Positions 1 to 8,384 of a stretch of 64,000 nucleotides of DNA are shown here, in pieces. The notes below the pieces were generated by a model. The model had not been told where the DNA came from. It saw only the letters and a program-made list of their open reading frames with translations, and searched no databases. Origin of the DNA: Planctomycetota bacterium (GTDB lineage Bacteria; Planctomycetota; Planctomycetia; Pirellulales; UBA1268); contig QWOP01000070.1 of NCBI GenBank assembly GCA_003669605.1, positions 59,349 to 123,348 of the forward strand. Direction: 5' to 3'. Every line of letters begins with the position of its first letter. Positions within the stretch are counted from its first letter, which is position 1. The position numbers and the translations under genes were made by a program.

Positions 1-1060
1 GTCCCGGCTCGGTCACGAGGAATCGCGCTGGATCGGTGGCTGGGCTAGGGAGCGGTGCTGCTGCCGTCTCCGACGTCGCCGTGGCCTGGAGCGCTTCACG
101 ATCGGGAACGGTGAGAAACTGGATCGTCGAGGGCCGTCCCATCTGGCCAGAGCGGGGGTTCTGTTTCTCCACGGTGACCGGTGCCGCAGCCACCGTGTCG
201 TCGGCCAGCGCTTGGGCAGAGGGTGTTCCGTCTACGCGGTTTGCGGAGGTGGCCGTCGATCCACCGGCAGCGGCACCCGCATCATCGACCGCGCTCGACG
301 GTGAATTGGAGGCGACTGTCTCCGGTGCGACTTGAAGAGCGGTGCCGGGGTTGGCGGCGGGGACTGTTTCGGAAGACACGACGACCGGCTCAACGGCGAG
401 CGATCCGGTGGGAGCCGGCGAGGGCTCGGCCGAGGGGGCCGTGCTGGTGGCTGGAGTCGCTGGGCTCTGGGTCGTCACGATCGACGTGGCCTGATCGGCA
501 GCTTGTGCGGGCACTGTCGGCGCTGAGGGAGCGGCGACAATCGGCGCAAGGGGCGTTGCCGGAGGCCGTGTGGCGACTGTCGCGGGGATCCGCGCGGCGA
601 TTGTCGGGGCCGGTGAGACGACAGTCGTCGGCTCCCAGAGGTCGCCTTCGGCCGTGGTGCGGGGAGATGCCGTCATCGTGGCGATGCCACTGGAAGCCGG
701 CTCACTTCCCCCTTCAAGTTTGCCCAATTGGACCGCCAGAATCGGCTGGCCTTCCCGGAGAGGATGGCGGACGACGAGGTTGTCGAGGTTGGCGCTGAGG
801 CGCAGCGCCGACGACGGGACCATGGCCTTCGGCCAATCCTTCAACGCCACGTCCCAGACGGTGACGGGCGACCCGGCGGGCAGCGATCGCAACGCCACCA
901 AAATCGGTTCCATCTCGACCTGTGGCCGGGATTGAGCGAGGTGCGTGTCGAGCACGCGGTTGACGCCGAAGGCCGCTGCCGCACCAGCGACGAGTGCGGC
1001 TCCGAAGACGGTGACCGCTCTGGGGCGGTGCGAGCGCGCAGATTCTGACGACGTGGTCAT
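1..1060 (-). CDS. SAF-domain (CpaB/RcpC-like) protein, 3' end outside window
   Basis: The minus-strand frame is open from an ATG at 1060 to the left edge (353 codons), so the C-terminus is missing. After a short basic N-terminus comes a hydrophobic segment (about residues 14-30, rich in Ala/Val), then a SAF-like region (residues 40-115) reading roughly PILVALRSLPAGSPVTVWDV and later REGQPILAVQLGKL. This is the pattern of the Flp pilus assembly protein CpaB/RcpC, which lies in the periplasm. A long stretch rich in Ala, Pro, Thr and Ser follows (residues 130-330), with no fold I recognise. The family call rests on the SAF-like region. A role in Flp-type pilus or secretion assembly is inference; no other tad/flp gene is visible next to it. 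Confidence 0.75.
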   Translation of the reverse strand, partial: MTTSSESARSHRPRAVTVFGAALVAGAAAAFGVNRVLDTHLAQSRPQVEMEPILVALRSLPAGSPVTVWDVALKDWPKAMVPSSALRLSANLDNLVVRHPLREGQPILAVQLGKLEGGSEPASSGIATMTASPRTTAEGDLWEPTTVVSPAPTIAARIPATVATRPPATPLAPIVAAPSAPTVPAQAADQATSIVTTQSPATPATSTAPSAEPSPAPTGSLAVEPVVVSSETVPAANPGTALQVAPETVASNSPSSAVDDAGAAAGGSTATSANRVDGTPSAQALADDTVAAAPVTVEKQNPRSGQMGRPSTIQFLTVPDREALQATATSETAAAPLPSPATDPARFLVTEPG

Positions 1061-1276
1061 GAACGGTTCCGTGATCTGCGAGGCTGCTCCCCGCCGGACG
1101 GTGCCGGCGGCTGCGGCCGTGAGGGTGAGGCATCGTCTCCGCTCCACTCGATCGGCATGCTTGGAATCCCCGCGCCATGTCATCCCTGCGGTGCTAGCGC
1201 TCCTTGCCAGGATGACGCAGGTTTCCTCCTCGGATGGCCGGAGGATCGCGGCAGAATCCCCCCATTCCGCCTGGCT

Positions 1277-2278
1277 TCAAGGTGCCTGGGGAAGGATTCC
1301 GGGAAACGGCGATCCGATGGCAGGAACAACCGGGGAGAACAGTCCCTCTCCCGCCGACGACAGCTCATCGCCCCCCTCGCTGCCACCGTTGCGGAGGGCA
1401 AACATCGGATCGATTCCCCTCGCCAGGGGCCGAAGGGCGAGGAGGCGCAGTTCCCGTCTTCCCTCCCCCCGCTGCCGAAACAGCGCATCACCGACGGTTG
1501 AGCCTGGTTCACCGGCTGGGCCGATCACCAGCATGGCATCGGCAGGGACATTTGTTTCGCAGCGGAGGCGGTCAAGCACCCGCTTGCGTTGCCCCGCCTC
1601 CAATTTGAAGGCGCCGTCTTCCCCCACGAACGTCCGCTCGTGGGGGCCGTGGCGGATCACCGGGACGAGTTCCACGCGGACGCGACCGTCGGCTGCCGGC
1701 CAAGCCCGCAGTGAAAAATGGGGAAGGGCATCGCTGTAGCTGGCGCCGCGGACATCGCTCCCATCGTGCTCGAGCACCACCAGTTCTGGCCGGGCGCGGA
1801 GGCCGACCAGTTCGCTCTCCCGGCCCGGGAGGATCCGGAGCACGCGGCGGATCACCGGCGGGGTGGCATCGGCGGTGTTGGCGGCAGGCGGCAGGCCCTC
1901 CTCGGTCGTCAGGGGAGGCTCGAGCGCTGCAAGCAACGGTCCTGGAAGGCCTCCCAAGAGAATCCCCGCCCGCAGGCCGTTGGCAGCCAGACGACGGCGG
2001 AGGTCGTCGTCGATCCGCTGTTCATCGACCTGCTGCCAGAGCAACTCGGCTTGCCCCGGATCGTCCTGATCAAAGCGGAGGAAGAAGACTTCCAGCGGAA
2101 TCGTCTTGGCAGCGGGCCGCATCGACTTGCCGCCATACGGTCCGGCGGGGGACGATTCGCTGTGGAGAAGCAGGCCGTCCAGCACCGGCGCCGAAAGACA
2201 GCCCTGCGCCGCGATCATGGCGCCCAGCAGCCAGCCGAGGCACCGATGCCGTGGTACGCCGTTGGCGGAAGGTCGCAT
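1277..2278 (-). CDS. secreted protein of unknown function
   Basis: This 333-residue protein starts with a basic stretch and a hydrophobic segment (residues 13-28) ending in AAQGC. That could be a weak lipobox or a signal-peptidase I site. The rest is soluble and reads as a well-behaved protein, with a region rich in R, E and L (residues 60-150) and a beta-rich middle (HFSLRAWPAADGRVRVELVP). I recognise no catalytic motif or named domain. It lies between the SAF-domain gene and purQ on the same strand, with gaps of about 150-220 bases on each side, so it may or may not be cotranscribed. The coding call is firm because of length, composition and leader; the function is unknown. Confidence 0.8.
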   Translation of the reverse strand: MRPSANGVPRHRCLGWLLGAMIAAQGCLSAPVLDGLLLHSESSPAGPYGGKSMRPAAKTIPLEVFFLRFDQDDPGQAELLWQQVDEQRIDDDLRRRLAANGLRAGILLGGLPGPLLAALEPPLTTEEGLPPAANTADATPPVIRRVLRILPGRESELVGLRARPELVVLEHDGSDVRGASYSDALPHFSLRAWPAADGRVRVELVPVIRHGPHERTFVGEDGAFKLEAGQRKRVLDRLRCETNVPADAMLVIGPAGEPGSTVGDALFRQRGEGRRELRLLALRPLARGIDPMFALRNGGSEGGDELSSAGEGLFSPVVPAIGSPFPGILPQAP

Positions 2279-2427
2279 GGCGTGGAGCCTGCAGGAATGA
2301 CCAACGCCGCCGGCAGACGATGCGGAAGCCGAGCGGGCGCCGAGAAGCCTTCGAGGGGGGAGAGGGTAGGCCCAGGCAGGATCGGCGTCAACGCCATGGC
2401 AGGGCCGCTGCCCCCCTCGACGGGCTG

Positions 2428-3183
2428 CTATCCCACCGCCTTGACGGCGTTGGCGAAGATCGTCAGCCCGACGCCACTGGCGGCGGCGTCGAGATGTGAA
2501 TTCCAGGCGGGATGCTGCGTGGCATCGAGAAACCGCTCCGGGTGGGGCATGAGTCCCAACACCCGGCCTGTGGTGTCGCAGACCCCCGCCACATCCCCCT
2601 CGGATCCATTTGGATTGCAGGCGTGGGGGGCGTAGCGAAGCACGAGTTGTCCCGCGGCGGCGAGGGACTCGAAGTCGGCTGGAGAACGGGACACGAACCG
2701 GCCCTCACCGTGGGCCACGGGCAGATCGAACGGCGCGTCGAGCCCTTGCAGGAGCACGCACCTCCCAGGCGCGGCGCGAAGTTGCACCCAGCGATCGGTG
2801 AACTGTCCGGAGGTGTTGTGGGCCAACGACGCCCGTGGCTGGCCGTTTCCGTCCGCCACCAGCAGGCCGGTCTGCATCAGCACCTGAAAGCCGTTGCAGA
2901 TCCCCAGCACCACACCTCCCCGGTCGCGGAACCGTGCCAGCAGATCGGCGAGCCTCGTCTTCAGCTCCAGCGAAAAAATCCGGCCGCTGGCGATGTCGTC
3001 GCCGTAGGAAAAGCCCCCCGGGATGCAGAGGATCTGGGAGTCGTCCGCCAGAGCCGGCTTCTGGGCCAGAGCCCGCACGTGCACGCGGCGACTGATCGCT
3101 CCGGCGCGCTCCAAGGCGTAGGCCGTTTCGTGATCGCAGTTGGTTCCGGGGGCCCGGAGGATGAGGGCTCGGGGGGAAAGCAT
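2428..3183 (-). CDS. purQ: phosphoribosylformylglycinamidine synthase, glutaminase subunit PurQ
   Basis: PurQ hydrolyses glutamine and passes ammonia to PurL in the fourth step of purine synthesis (FGAR to FGAM), in the cytoplasm. The protein is 251 residues and shows the class I amidotransferase pattern: RAPGTNCDHE at the N-terminus, IPGGFSYGDD, the nucleophile elbow GICNGFQ with the catalytic Cys, and HPER near the C-terminus. I chose the ATG at 3183 because the family signature LILRAPGTNCD begins right after it; the frame runs on upstream, but that part overlaps the end of purL and has no family similarity. It lies 29 bases after purL on the same strand, fitting one transcript and one complex. 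Confidence 0.95.
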   Translation of the reverse strand: MLSPRALILRAPGTNCDHETAYALERAGAISRRVHVRALAQKPALADDSQILCIPGGFSYGDDIASGRIFSLELKTRLADLLARFRDRGGVVLGICNGFQVLMQTGLLVADGNGQPRASLAHNTSGQFTDRWVQLRAAPGRCVLLQGLDAPFDLPVAHGEGRFVSRSPADFESLAAAGQLVLRYAPHACNPNGSEGDVAGVCDTTGRVLGLMPHPERFLDATQHPAWNSHLDAAASGVGLTIFANAVKAVG

Positions 3184-3212
3184 GAATAATTTCCAGGCCA
3201 GGGGAACAGGTG

Positions 3213-6161
3213 TCAGTGGGTGGGAGTCTGGCCCCGCCATGCCGCCCGCAGGCGCTCGACGGGAATCTGGGCAGAGGCAGCGCCGTCCCGGCCGCGGACG
3301 GCGAGCAGTGGCGCGGCGGTGACGTCGCCGATCCATCCCCAGGGGATGTCGCCGAGCAGGCCGGCAATCCGTTCCACTGCCGCCGCGGAGACTTCGCAGA
3401 CGAAGCGGCAAGGAGACTCGCCGAAGGCCACGGCCAAGTCGCGGTGCGGTCCGTGGGTGGCGTCGAGGATGGCAGGGGCACCCGTCAGGTCGATCGTCGC
3501 CCCGAGGCCGCCACCGATGGCCATCTCGGCAATCGCAGCGAGCAGGCCGCCGTCGGAGACATCATGGCAGGCGAGGATGTCGCCCGAACGGAGCAACCGA
3601 GCCACTGCCAGGAACGTCGAGCGACAGCCGGCAGCGTCGACCGCCGGTACCTTTCCGCCACGGACGATCCCCAGCCCTTCGAGTTGGCTGCCGGCGAGGT
3701 CGTCACGCGAGACGCCGATCACCACCAAGCGACTTCCGACGCGTTTCAGATCGGGAGTCACCACCTTCCGCACGTCATCCACCTGCCCCATGGCGGTGGC
3801 GAGCAGCGTGGGGGGAATGGAAAGTTCGCGGGCCTGGCCGTCGGCGTCGTGCCAGGCGAAGACGTTGTTGAGGCTGTCCTTCCCGGAGACGAACGGTGCG
3901 GAAAGGGCCACGGCGACATCGTGGCAGGCGCGGCAGGCCTCCACGAGCGTGCCGAGCGATTCGGGGCGGCGTGTATCGCCCCAGCAGAAGTTGTCGAGGA
4001 GCGCGATCCGGTCTGGGTCGGCACCGGTGGCGATCACGTTGGCCACCGCCTCGACGATCCCACCGGCTGCCATCTGCCACGGGTCGTGGGGGCCGATCCG
4101 GTGACGGAGGCCGACCCCCAACGCAATCCCCCGATCGCGACCGAGCACGCCCCGGATCACGGTGGCATCGGCGGGGCCCTCACCGGGACCGAGCAGTGGT
4201 TTGACCACACTGCAGCCTTGCACTTCATGGTCGTACTGGCGGATGATCCATTCCTTGCTGGCCACATCGGGCGCGGCCAGCACCGCCAAGAGGATGGCAC
4301 TCAGATCGCTGGCTTCAGCCGACCAGGACAACGGCTCCTGGGGGACCGGCACGCTCCGAGAGACCAGCCGCTGCCGGGGGCGGCCGTCGTGGAGAAAGTG
4401 GCACTCGATGTCCCCCACCACCCGCTGTTGCCAGCGGAGTTCGATCCGACCGGAGCCGCTGAAGGTGCCAATCACGGTCGCCTCGACCCCCTCGTCGGCA
4501 GCGATGCGGGCCAGTTTCTCCCAATCGCTTGGTGCCACCGCGAGCACCATCCGTTCCTGCGCTTCCGAGATCCACACTTCCGTGGCCGACAGCCCGTCGT
4601 ACTTCAGCGGCACACTGTCGAGGTCGACCGTCGCGCCCAGTTCGACCCCCATTTCCCCCACGGCACTGGAGAGCCCGCCGGCACCGCAGTCGGTGATGGC
4701 GTGGAACAGTCGCTGCCGCGAGGCCTCAAGAATGAATTCGACGAGCATCTGCTCGTGGATGGCGTGACCGATCTGCACCGATCCCCCGGACTGCGTTTCG
4801 CTGTCGCTGGTCAGTTCGATGCTCGAGAAGGTGGCGCCGTGGATCCCGTCGCGACCGGTGCGGCCACCGGCCACCACCACCAGATCCCCCTTGTGGACCA
4901 CACCGTTGGCGGAGTTGCGCGGCATGATTCCCACGGTGCCGCAGAACACCAGCGGGTTGCAGCTGTAGCCGGGATGGAAGGCAACGGCACCGGCGATCGT
5001 GGGGATGCCCATCCGGTTGCCGTAGTCGCGAACACCGGCCACCACACCCGCCAGCAGGCGGCGCGGTGGGATCACCCCCGGGGGCAGTGAGGCGGCTGGG
5101 GTGTCGGGATCGCCGACGCAGAAGACGTCGAGATTGGCGATCGGCTTGGCGCCCAATCCGGTGCCGAGCACATCGCGGATCACCCCTCCCAGGCCCGTCG
5201 CGGCTCCACCGTAGGGCTCGATGGCGGAGGGATGGTTGTGGGTCTCGACTTTGATACAGATGTCGTGATCACCGTCGAACCGCACCACGCCGGAATTGTC
5301 GCGGAAGACGCTCACGCACCAGTCACCAGGACCGAGCGTCTCGCGAACCTTCCGCGTCGCTGCGAAGACCGTCTCTTTGAGGAGGTTGTCGTAGCGCACG
5401 GGGCCGTCCGGTCCCTCGTGATCGATCGGACTGCCGAGCGTCTTGTGGCAGCAATGCTCGCTCCACGTCTGGGCGATGGTCTCCAATTCGATCTCGAAAG
5501 GCGGCCGGCCGATGCTCAGGAAGTGGTCGCGGACGGCCGACAATTCCGCAGCCGTCAGTGCCAAGCAGCGCTCGCGGCTCAGACGGGCCAAGGCGGCGTC
5601 GTCGAGTCCGTCGAGTGGCACGGCGTCCTGCGCGAACGTCCAGGGACGTCCCCCTTGCAGGGAGCGCAATGGCAATCCACCCACCACGACGTCGTGGATT
5701 GCTTCACTGGCGAGGAGTTTCCAGGCCAGTTTCTCCGCGTCGGCGACGACGGTCGCAGGCAGCCAATACTTCCGCACGCTCCGCACCGCGGTGGGCAACA
5801 GTCCCAGCAACCCCATGGCGGTCATGGCGCTCTGTGCCGCCGGGTCGGTGACGCCCGGCTTGGGGAGGACATGGAGCACCACCGGCAAGTGCGGATCGGG
5901 AGAGGGAGTGCCCTGCTGACCATCGGGCCCGCCGGTGAGGCAGAGAATCTGGAATGTCTCGGTGATCGGATCGACGAGCAGTTCGACAGCGATCCGCTCC
6001 ACCTCCCCCCGCGACAGCGGACCCTCGATCAGCCAGCCGGCGGCGGTGCGGGCGGCGGTGCAATCACTCACTCCGAGTTCGCGGAGGCCCGCTACCACGC
6101 CGCGCGCGGCATGGTCAGTCGCGGGGTCTCGTGCGAGGACGTCAACTTCCCACAGCATCAC
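3213..6161 (-). CDS. purL: phosphoribosylformylglycinamidine synthase, PurL with PurS-like N-terminus
   Basis: This is the ATP-dependent synthase half of FGAM synthase. At 982 residues it is longer than the usual small PurL (about 740). The first 80 or so residues (LWEVDVLARDP ... GWLIEGPL) look like PurS, the small subunit that is normally separate, followed by a linker with PKPGVTDPAAQSA. Typical PurL motifs follow: ETIAQTWSEHCCHKT, VETHNHPSAIEPYGGAATG and the repeated synthase domains with GAGGLSSAVGEMG and HDVSDGGL. The start is GTG at 6161 or ATG at 6158. It overlaps the end of tyrA by about 20 bases and is followed by purQ, so translation of the three genes is probably coupled. The PurS fusion is inferred from position and pattern. 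Confidence 0.95.
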   Translation of the reverse strand: MMLWEVDVLARDPATDHAARGVVAGLRELGVSDCTAARTAAGWLIEGPLSRGEVERIAVELLVDPITETFQILCLTGGPDGQQGTPSPDPHLPVVLHVLPKPGVTDPAAQSAMTAMGLLGLLPTAVRSVRKYWLPATVVADAEKLAWKLLASEAIHDVVVGGLPLRSLQGGRPWTFAQDAVPLDGLDDAALARLSRERCLALTAAELSAVRDHFLSIGRPPFEIELETIAQTWSEHCCHKTLGSPIDHEGPDGPVRYDNLLKETVFAATRKVRETLGPGDWCVSVFRDNSGVVRFDGDHDICIKVETHNHPSAIEPYGGAATGLGGVIRDVLGTGLGAKPIANLDVFCVGDPDTPAASLPPGVIPPRRLLAGVVAGVRDYGNRMGIPTIAGAVAFHPGYSCNPLVFCGTVGIMPRNSANGVVHKGDLVVVAGGRTGRDGIHGATFSSIELTSDSETQSGGSVQIGHAIHEQMLVEFILEASRQRLFHAITDCGAGGLSSAVGEMGVELGATVDLDSVPLKYDGLSATEVWISEAQERMVLAVAPSDWEKLARIAADEGVEATVIGTFSGSGRIELRWQQRVVGDIECHFLHDGRPRQRLVSRSVPVPQEPLSWSAEASDLSAILLAVLAAPDVASKEWIIRQYDHEVQGCSVVKPLLGPGEGPADATVIRGVLGRDRGIALGVGLRHRIGPHDPWQMAAGGIVEAVANVIATGADPDRIALLDNFCWGDTRRPESLGTLVEACRACHDVAVALSAPFVSGKDSLNNVFAWHDADGQARELSIPPTLLATAMGQVDDVRKVVTPDLKRVGSRLVVIGVSRDDLAGSQLEGLGIVRGGKVPAVDAAGCRSTFLAVARLLRSGDILACHDVSDGGLLAAIAEMAIGGGLGATIDLTGAPAILDATHGPHRDLAVAFGESPCRFVCEVSAAAVERIAGLLGDIPWGWIGDVTAAPLLAVRGRDGAASAQIPVERLRAAWRGQTPTH

Positions 6162-6993
6162 GACGTTCCTTGGCCCGTTCGAGGAGCGAGAGGAGAGCCC
6201 GACGGTCGTGCGTCTCCAGTGCCTTCTGCATCCGTGCGGTCATCCCCGCCACCCGCCTCAGTCCGCGGACCACCTCGGGGGCGTTGTCGAGGAGAATATC
6301 GGCCCACAGTCCGGGATCACCGGCGGCGATGCGGGTGCTGTCCCGCCAGCCACCGGCAGTCAAGGGGATCGATTCGGCTGGGGTCGCGGCGGCGAGGGCC
6401 GCAGCGACGACGTGGGGGACATGGCTGGTGGCGGCGAGGAGGCGGTCATGATCCTTCGGCGGCATGAGAAACACCGTTGAACCAAGCGCCGACCAGAATG
6501 CCGCCACCTCTTCGGTGTCCTGCTGGGGGGTGGCCTTGGCCGGCGTCACGACCGTCACCCGTCCGGTGAACAGATCGGCCGCGGCGGCCGCCGGCCCCTT
6601 GCGGTGGCTGCCGGCGATCGGGTGGCTGCCGACAAATCTGCACCGCCGACTGCGGCGCATCTTCTCCCAGCCAGCCACGATCGATCCTTTGGTGCTGCCG
6701 GCGTCGGTGAGCAGTGTGCCCGGGCGGGCAGCCGCGTCGATCAGTCCGAGCAACTCGCCGATCGAGGCCACGCTCGAGGCCACCACCACCAGGTTGGCCG
6801 TGGCCACTCCGGCGGCCAGATCGGTCGTCGTCTCATCGACAGCACCCAGGCGGCGGGCTTCGGCGAGCGATGGCTCGCTGCGGCCCACTCCGATCACCCG
6901 CTGTGCGATCCCCCGGGCCTTGAGCGCCAGGCCGATCGAGCCACCGATCAATCCCACACCCACGATCGCGACAGACTGCCAGGGAGCCTTCAT
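6142..6993 (-). CDS. tyrA: prephenate dehydrogenase
   Basis: The enzyme converts prephenate to 4-hydroxyphenylpyruvate with NAD(P) in tyrosine synthesis. The N-terminal Rossmann motif GVGLIGGSIG lies at about residues 12-21, and the prephenate-binding region shows VGSHPIAGSH. The C-terminal part (SHVPHVVAAALA ... WADILLDN) is the all-helical dimer domain. I chose ATG 6993 because the nucleotide-binding fold begins eight residues later; an in-frame ATG at 7059 would add 22 Pro-rich residues. At 283 residues it is a single-domain TyrA without an attached chorismate mutase or ACT domain. Its stop lies inside purL, so tyrA, purL and purQ probably form one transcription unit. Confidence 0.92.
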   Translation of the reverse strand: MKAPWQSVAIVGVGLIGGSIGLALKARGIAQRVIGVGRSEPSLAEARRLGAVDETTTDLAAGVATANLVVVASSVASIGELLGLIDAAARPGTLLTDAGSTKGSIVAGWEKMRRSRRCRFVGSHPIAGSHRKGPAAAAADLFTGRVTVVTPAKATPQQDTEEVAAFWSALGSTVFLMPPKDHDRLLAATSHVPHVVAAALAAATPAESIPLTAGGWRDSTRIAAGDPGLWADILLDNAPEVVRGLRRVAGMTARMQKALETHDRRALLSLLERAKERRDAVGS

Positions 6994-7128
6994 GGGCAGG
7001 GGCGGTTTGGTGGTGCTGTGGCTGGGCGGAGGGGCAAAGGCAGGGGGCGGGGCGTCCATTGTCCCGACGGGCGTTTTCTACCAGATGGCGGGGGGATGTG
7101 TTAGGGTCGTGTCGAGAGTGAGCAGGCC

Positions 7129-7246
7129 GTGGACACACTGCCGGCAGGTGCTGCACGAGCCGGTCGCGAGAGCGTAGCACTTGAGAAAACCAGCGGTTTC
7201 TCTCGTGGAAAAAGCTCAAGGATGCTTTTTTCACCGGCAGCGAGGG
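7129..7246 (+). repeat. dispersed two-hairpin element, copy A
   Basis: This 118-base segment aligns without large gaps to copy B at 10947-11064. It begins GTGGACACACTGCCGGCA and ends GGCAGCGAGGG. It contains a small hairpin, GAGAAAACC/GGTTTCTC (about 7183-7202), and a second one, GTGGAAAAAGC/GCTTTTTTCAC (about 7205-7234). It sits between the divergent tyrA and secretion F genes and would lie in the 5' leader of the latter. The frame GTG-GAC-ACA is open through the element. Confidence 0.7.
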
Positions 7247-7270
7247 TCGGGAACGCCAGCGGGAGTCGCC

Positions 7271-8305
7271 ATGGTCTTCACCTCCCAGATGCCGACCAAA
7301 CAGATCGCTGACCTGCTCGGGCGGCTGGCGCTTGCGCTGTCGGCCGGGATCGATATCCGCCGGGCGTGGCGGGGGGAGATCCAGCGGGTAGCCAGACGCT
7401 GGCGGCCGGCGATGGAGGAGGTGGGGCGGGCTCTCGACGACGGCCAAGGGCTGGCGGCGGCGATGGACCGAGTTGGCGCCACCTTTCCGCCGCTGGTCCG
7501 GGGGATGGCGGCCGTCGGTGACCAGACTGGACACGAGGCCGAGACGCTCCGCGAACTCTCCTTACTGCTGGAGCACGCGGTGCGGACGCAGCGGGAACTT
7601 GTCCGCGGGCTGATCTGGCCGGCGTTTCAAATGGGGGTGGCGCTGCTGGTGGTCGGGTTCCTGATTTGGATTGCCGGGGCGATCCGCGATCAGAATAACC
7701 AACCGGTCGATATCCTCGGCCTCGGTCTCACCGGGTCTGCCGGGTTGGCCGCCTATCTGTCGGTGGTGGCTGTGTTGGCGGTGGCCCTGGCCGCCTCGGC
7801 GCGGGCGATCGTCGCGAATTGGCACGGCCAGGGCATCGTCCGCCGGCTGGTTCATCCGCTGCCGGTGCTGGGGTCGGCGGCCCTTGCCGCGGAGGCTGCG
7901 GCCTGGTGCCGGGCGGCGTCGCTGGCCAGTGGAGCCGGACTCGATGCCGGCCGGCTGGTGCGGCTGGGAGCCAGTGTGGCGCCGGGGATTGGGCTCGATC
8001 CCGACCGGGTCGAGCAACGCCTGCGGGCCGGGGCCACGCTCGCCGAAACGCTCCGCGAGAACGGCCGTTTCCCCACCACACTCATCGAGGGAGTGGCAGT
8101 CGGCGAACTGACCGGAAACACCTCTGAGGTGCTCGGGCGGTTGGCCCGCCAGTACGACGAGGAGGCCCGGAGGGGGTTTGAAGCGGTGGCTCGCGGCAGT
8201 GGCTTTCTGGTTTGGGCGATCGTTGCGGCCCTGATCACCTTCGTCATCTTCCGTATCTTTTCTTTTTACATCGGCTCAATCCAGGCGCTCGCCGGAGGCC
8301 GATGA
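7271..8305 (+). CDS. type II secretion system F-domain membrane protein
   Basis: This 344-residue protein has two T2SF-like helical domains (about residues 8-110 and 205-300) and three hydrophobic segments (about 115-137, 150-178 and 312-335), the layout of GspF/PilC inner-membrane platform proteins. Family members form the core on which a secretion or pilus ATPase acts. I chose the ATG at 7271 because GGGAG at 7261-7265 precedes it at the right distance. The frame continues upstream, but that part is dispersed element A. It is shorter than a typical GspF (about 400), and no gspE/gspG neighbours are visible, so its partners are encoded elsewhere. The family call is firm, the exact system unknown. 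Confidence 0.85.
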   Translation: MVFTSQMPTKQIADLLGRLALALSAGIDIRRAWRGEIQRVARRWRPAMEEVGRALDDGQGLAAAMDRVGATFPPLVRGMAAVGDQTGHEAETLRELSLLLEHAVRTQRELVRGLIWPAFQMGVALLVVGFLIWIAGAIRDQNNQPVDILGLGLTGSAGLAAYLSVVAVLAVALAASARAIVANWHGQGIVRRLVHPLPVLGSAALAAEAAAWCRAASLASGAGLDAGRLVRLGASVAPGIGLDPDRVEQRLRAGATLAETLRENGRFPTTLIEGVAVGELTGNTSEVLGRLARQYDEEARRGFEAVARGSGFLVWAIVAALITFVIFRIFSFYIGSIQALAGGR

Positions 8306-8384
8306 TGGACTGGGAGTTGCCACCCCAGGCGGCCGCCGTCGAGCGGCCACGTCAGGGGCAAACCTGCTTCGAGGGGCACTTGAT

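Noticed and set aside
3210..5090. Long plus-strand open frame of 626 codons
   Set aside because: It lies wholly over purL on the other strand; the residues are a mirror of purL codons and no domain is visible.
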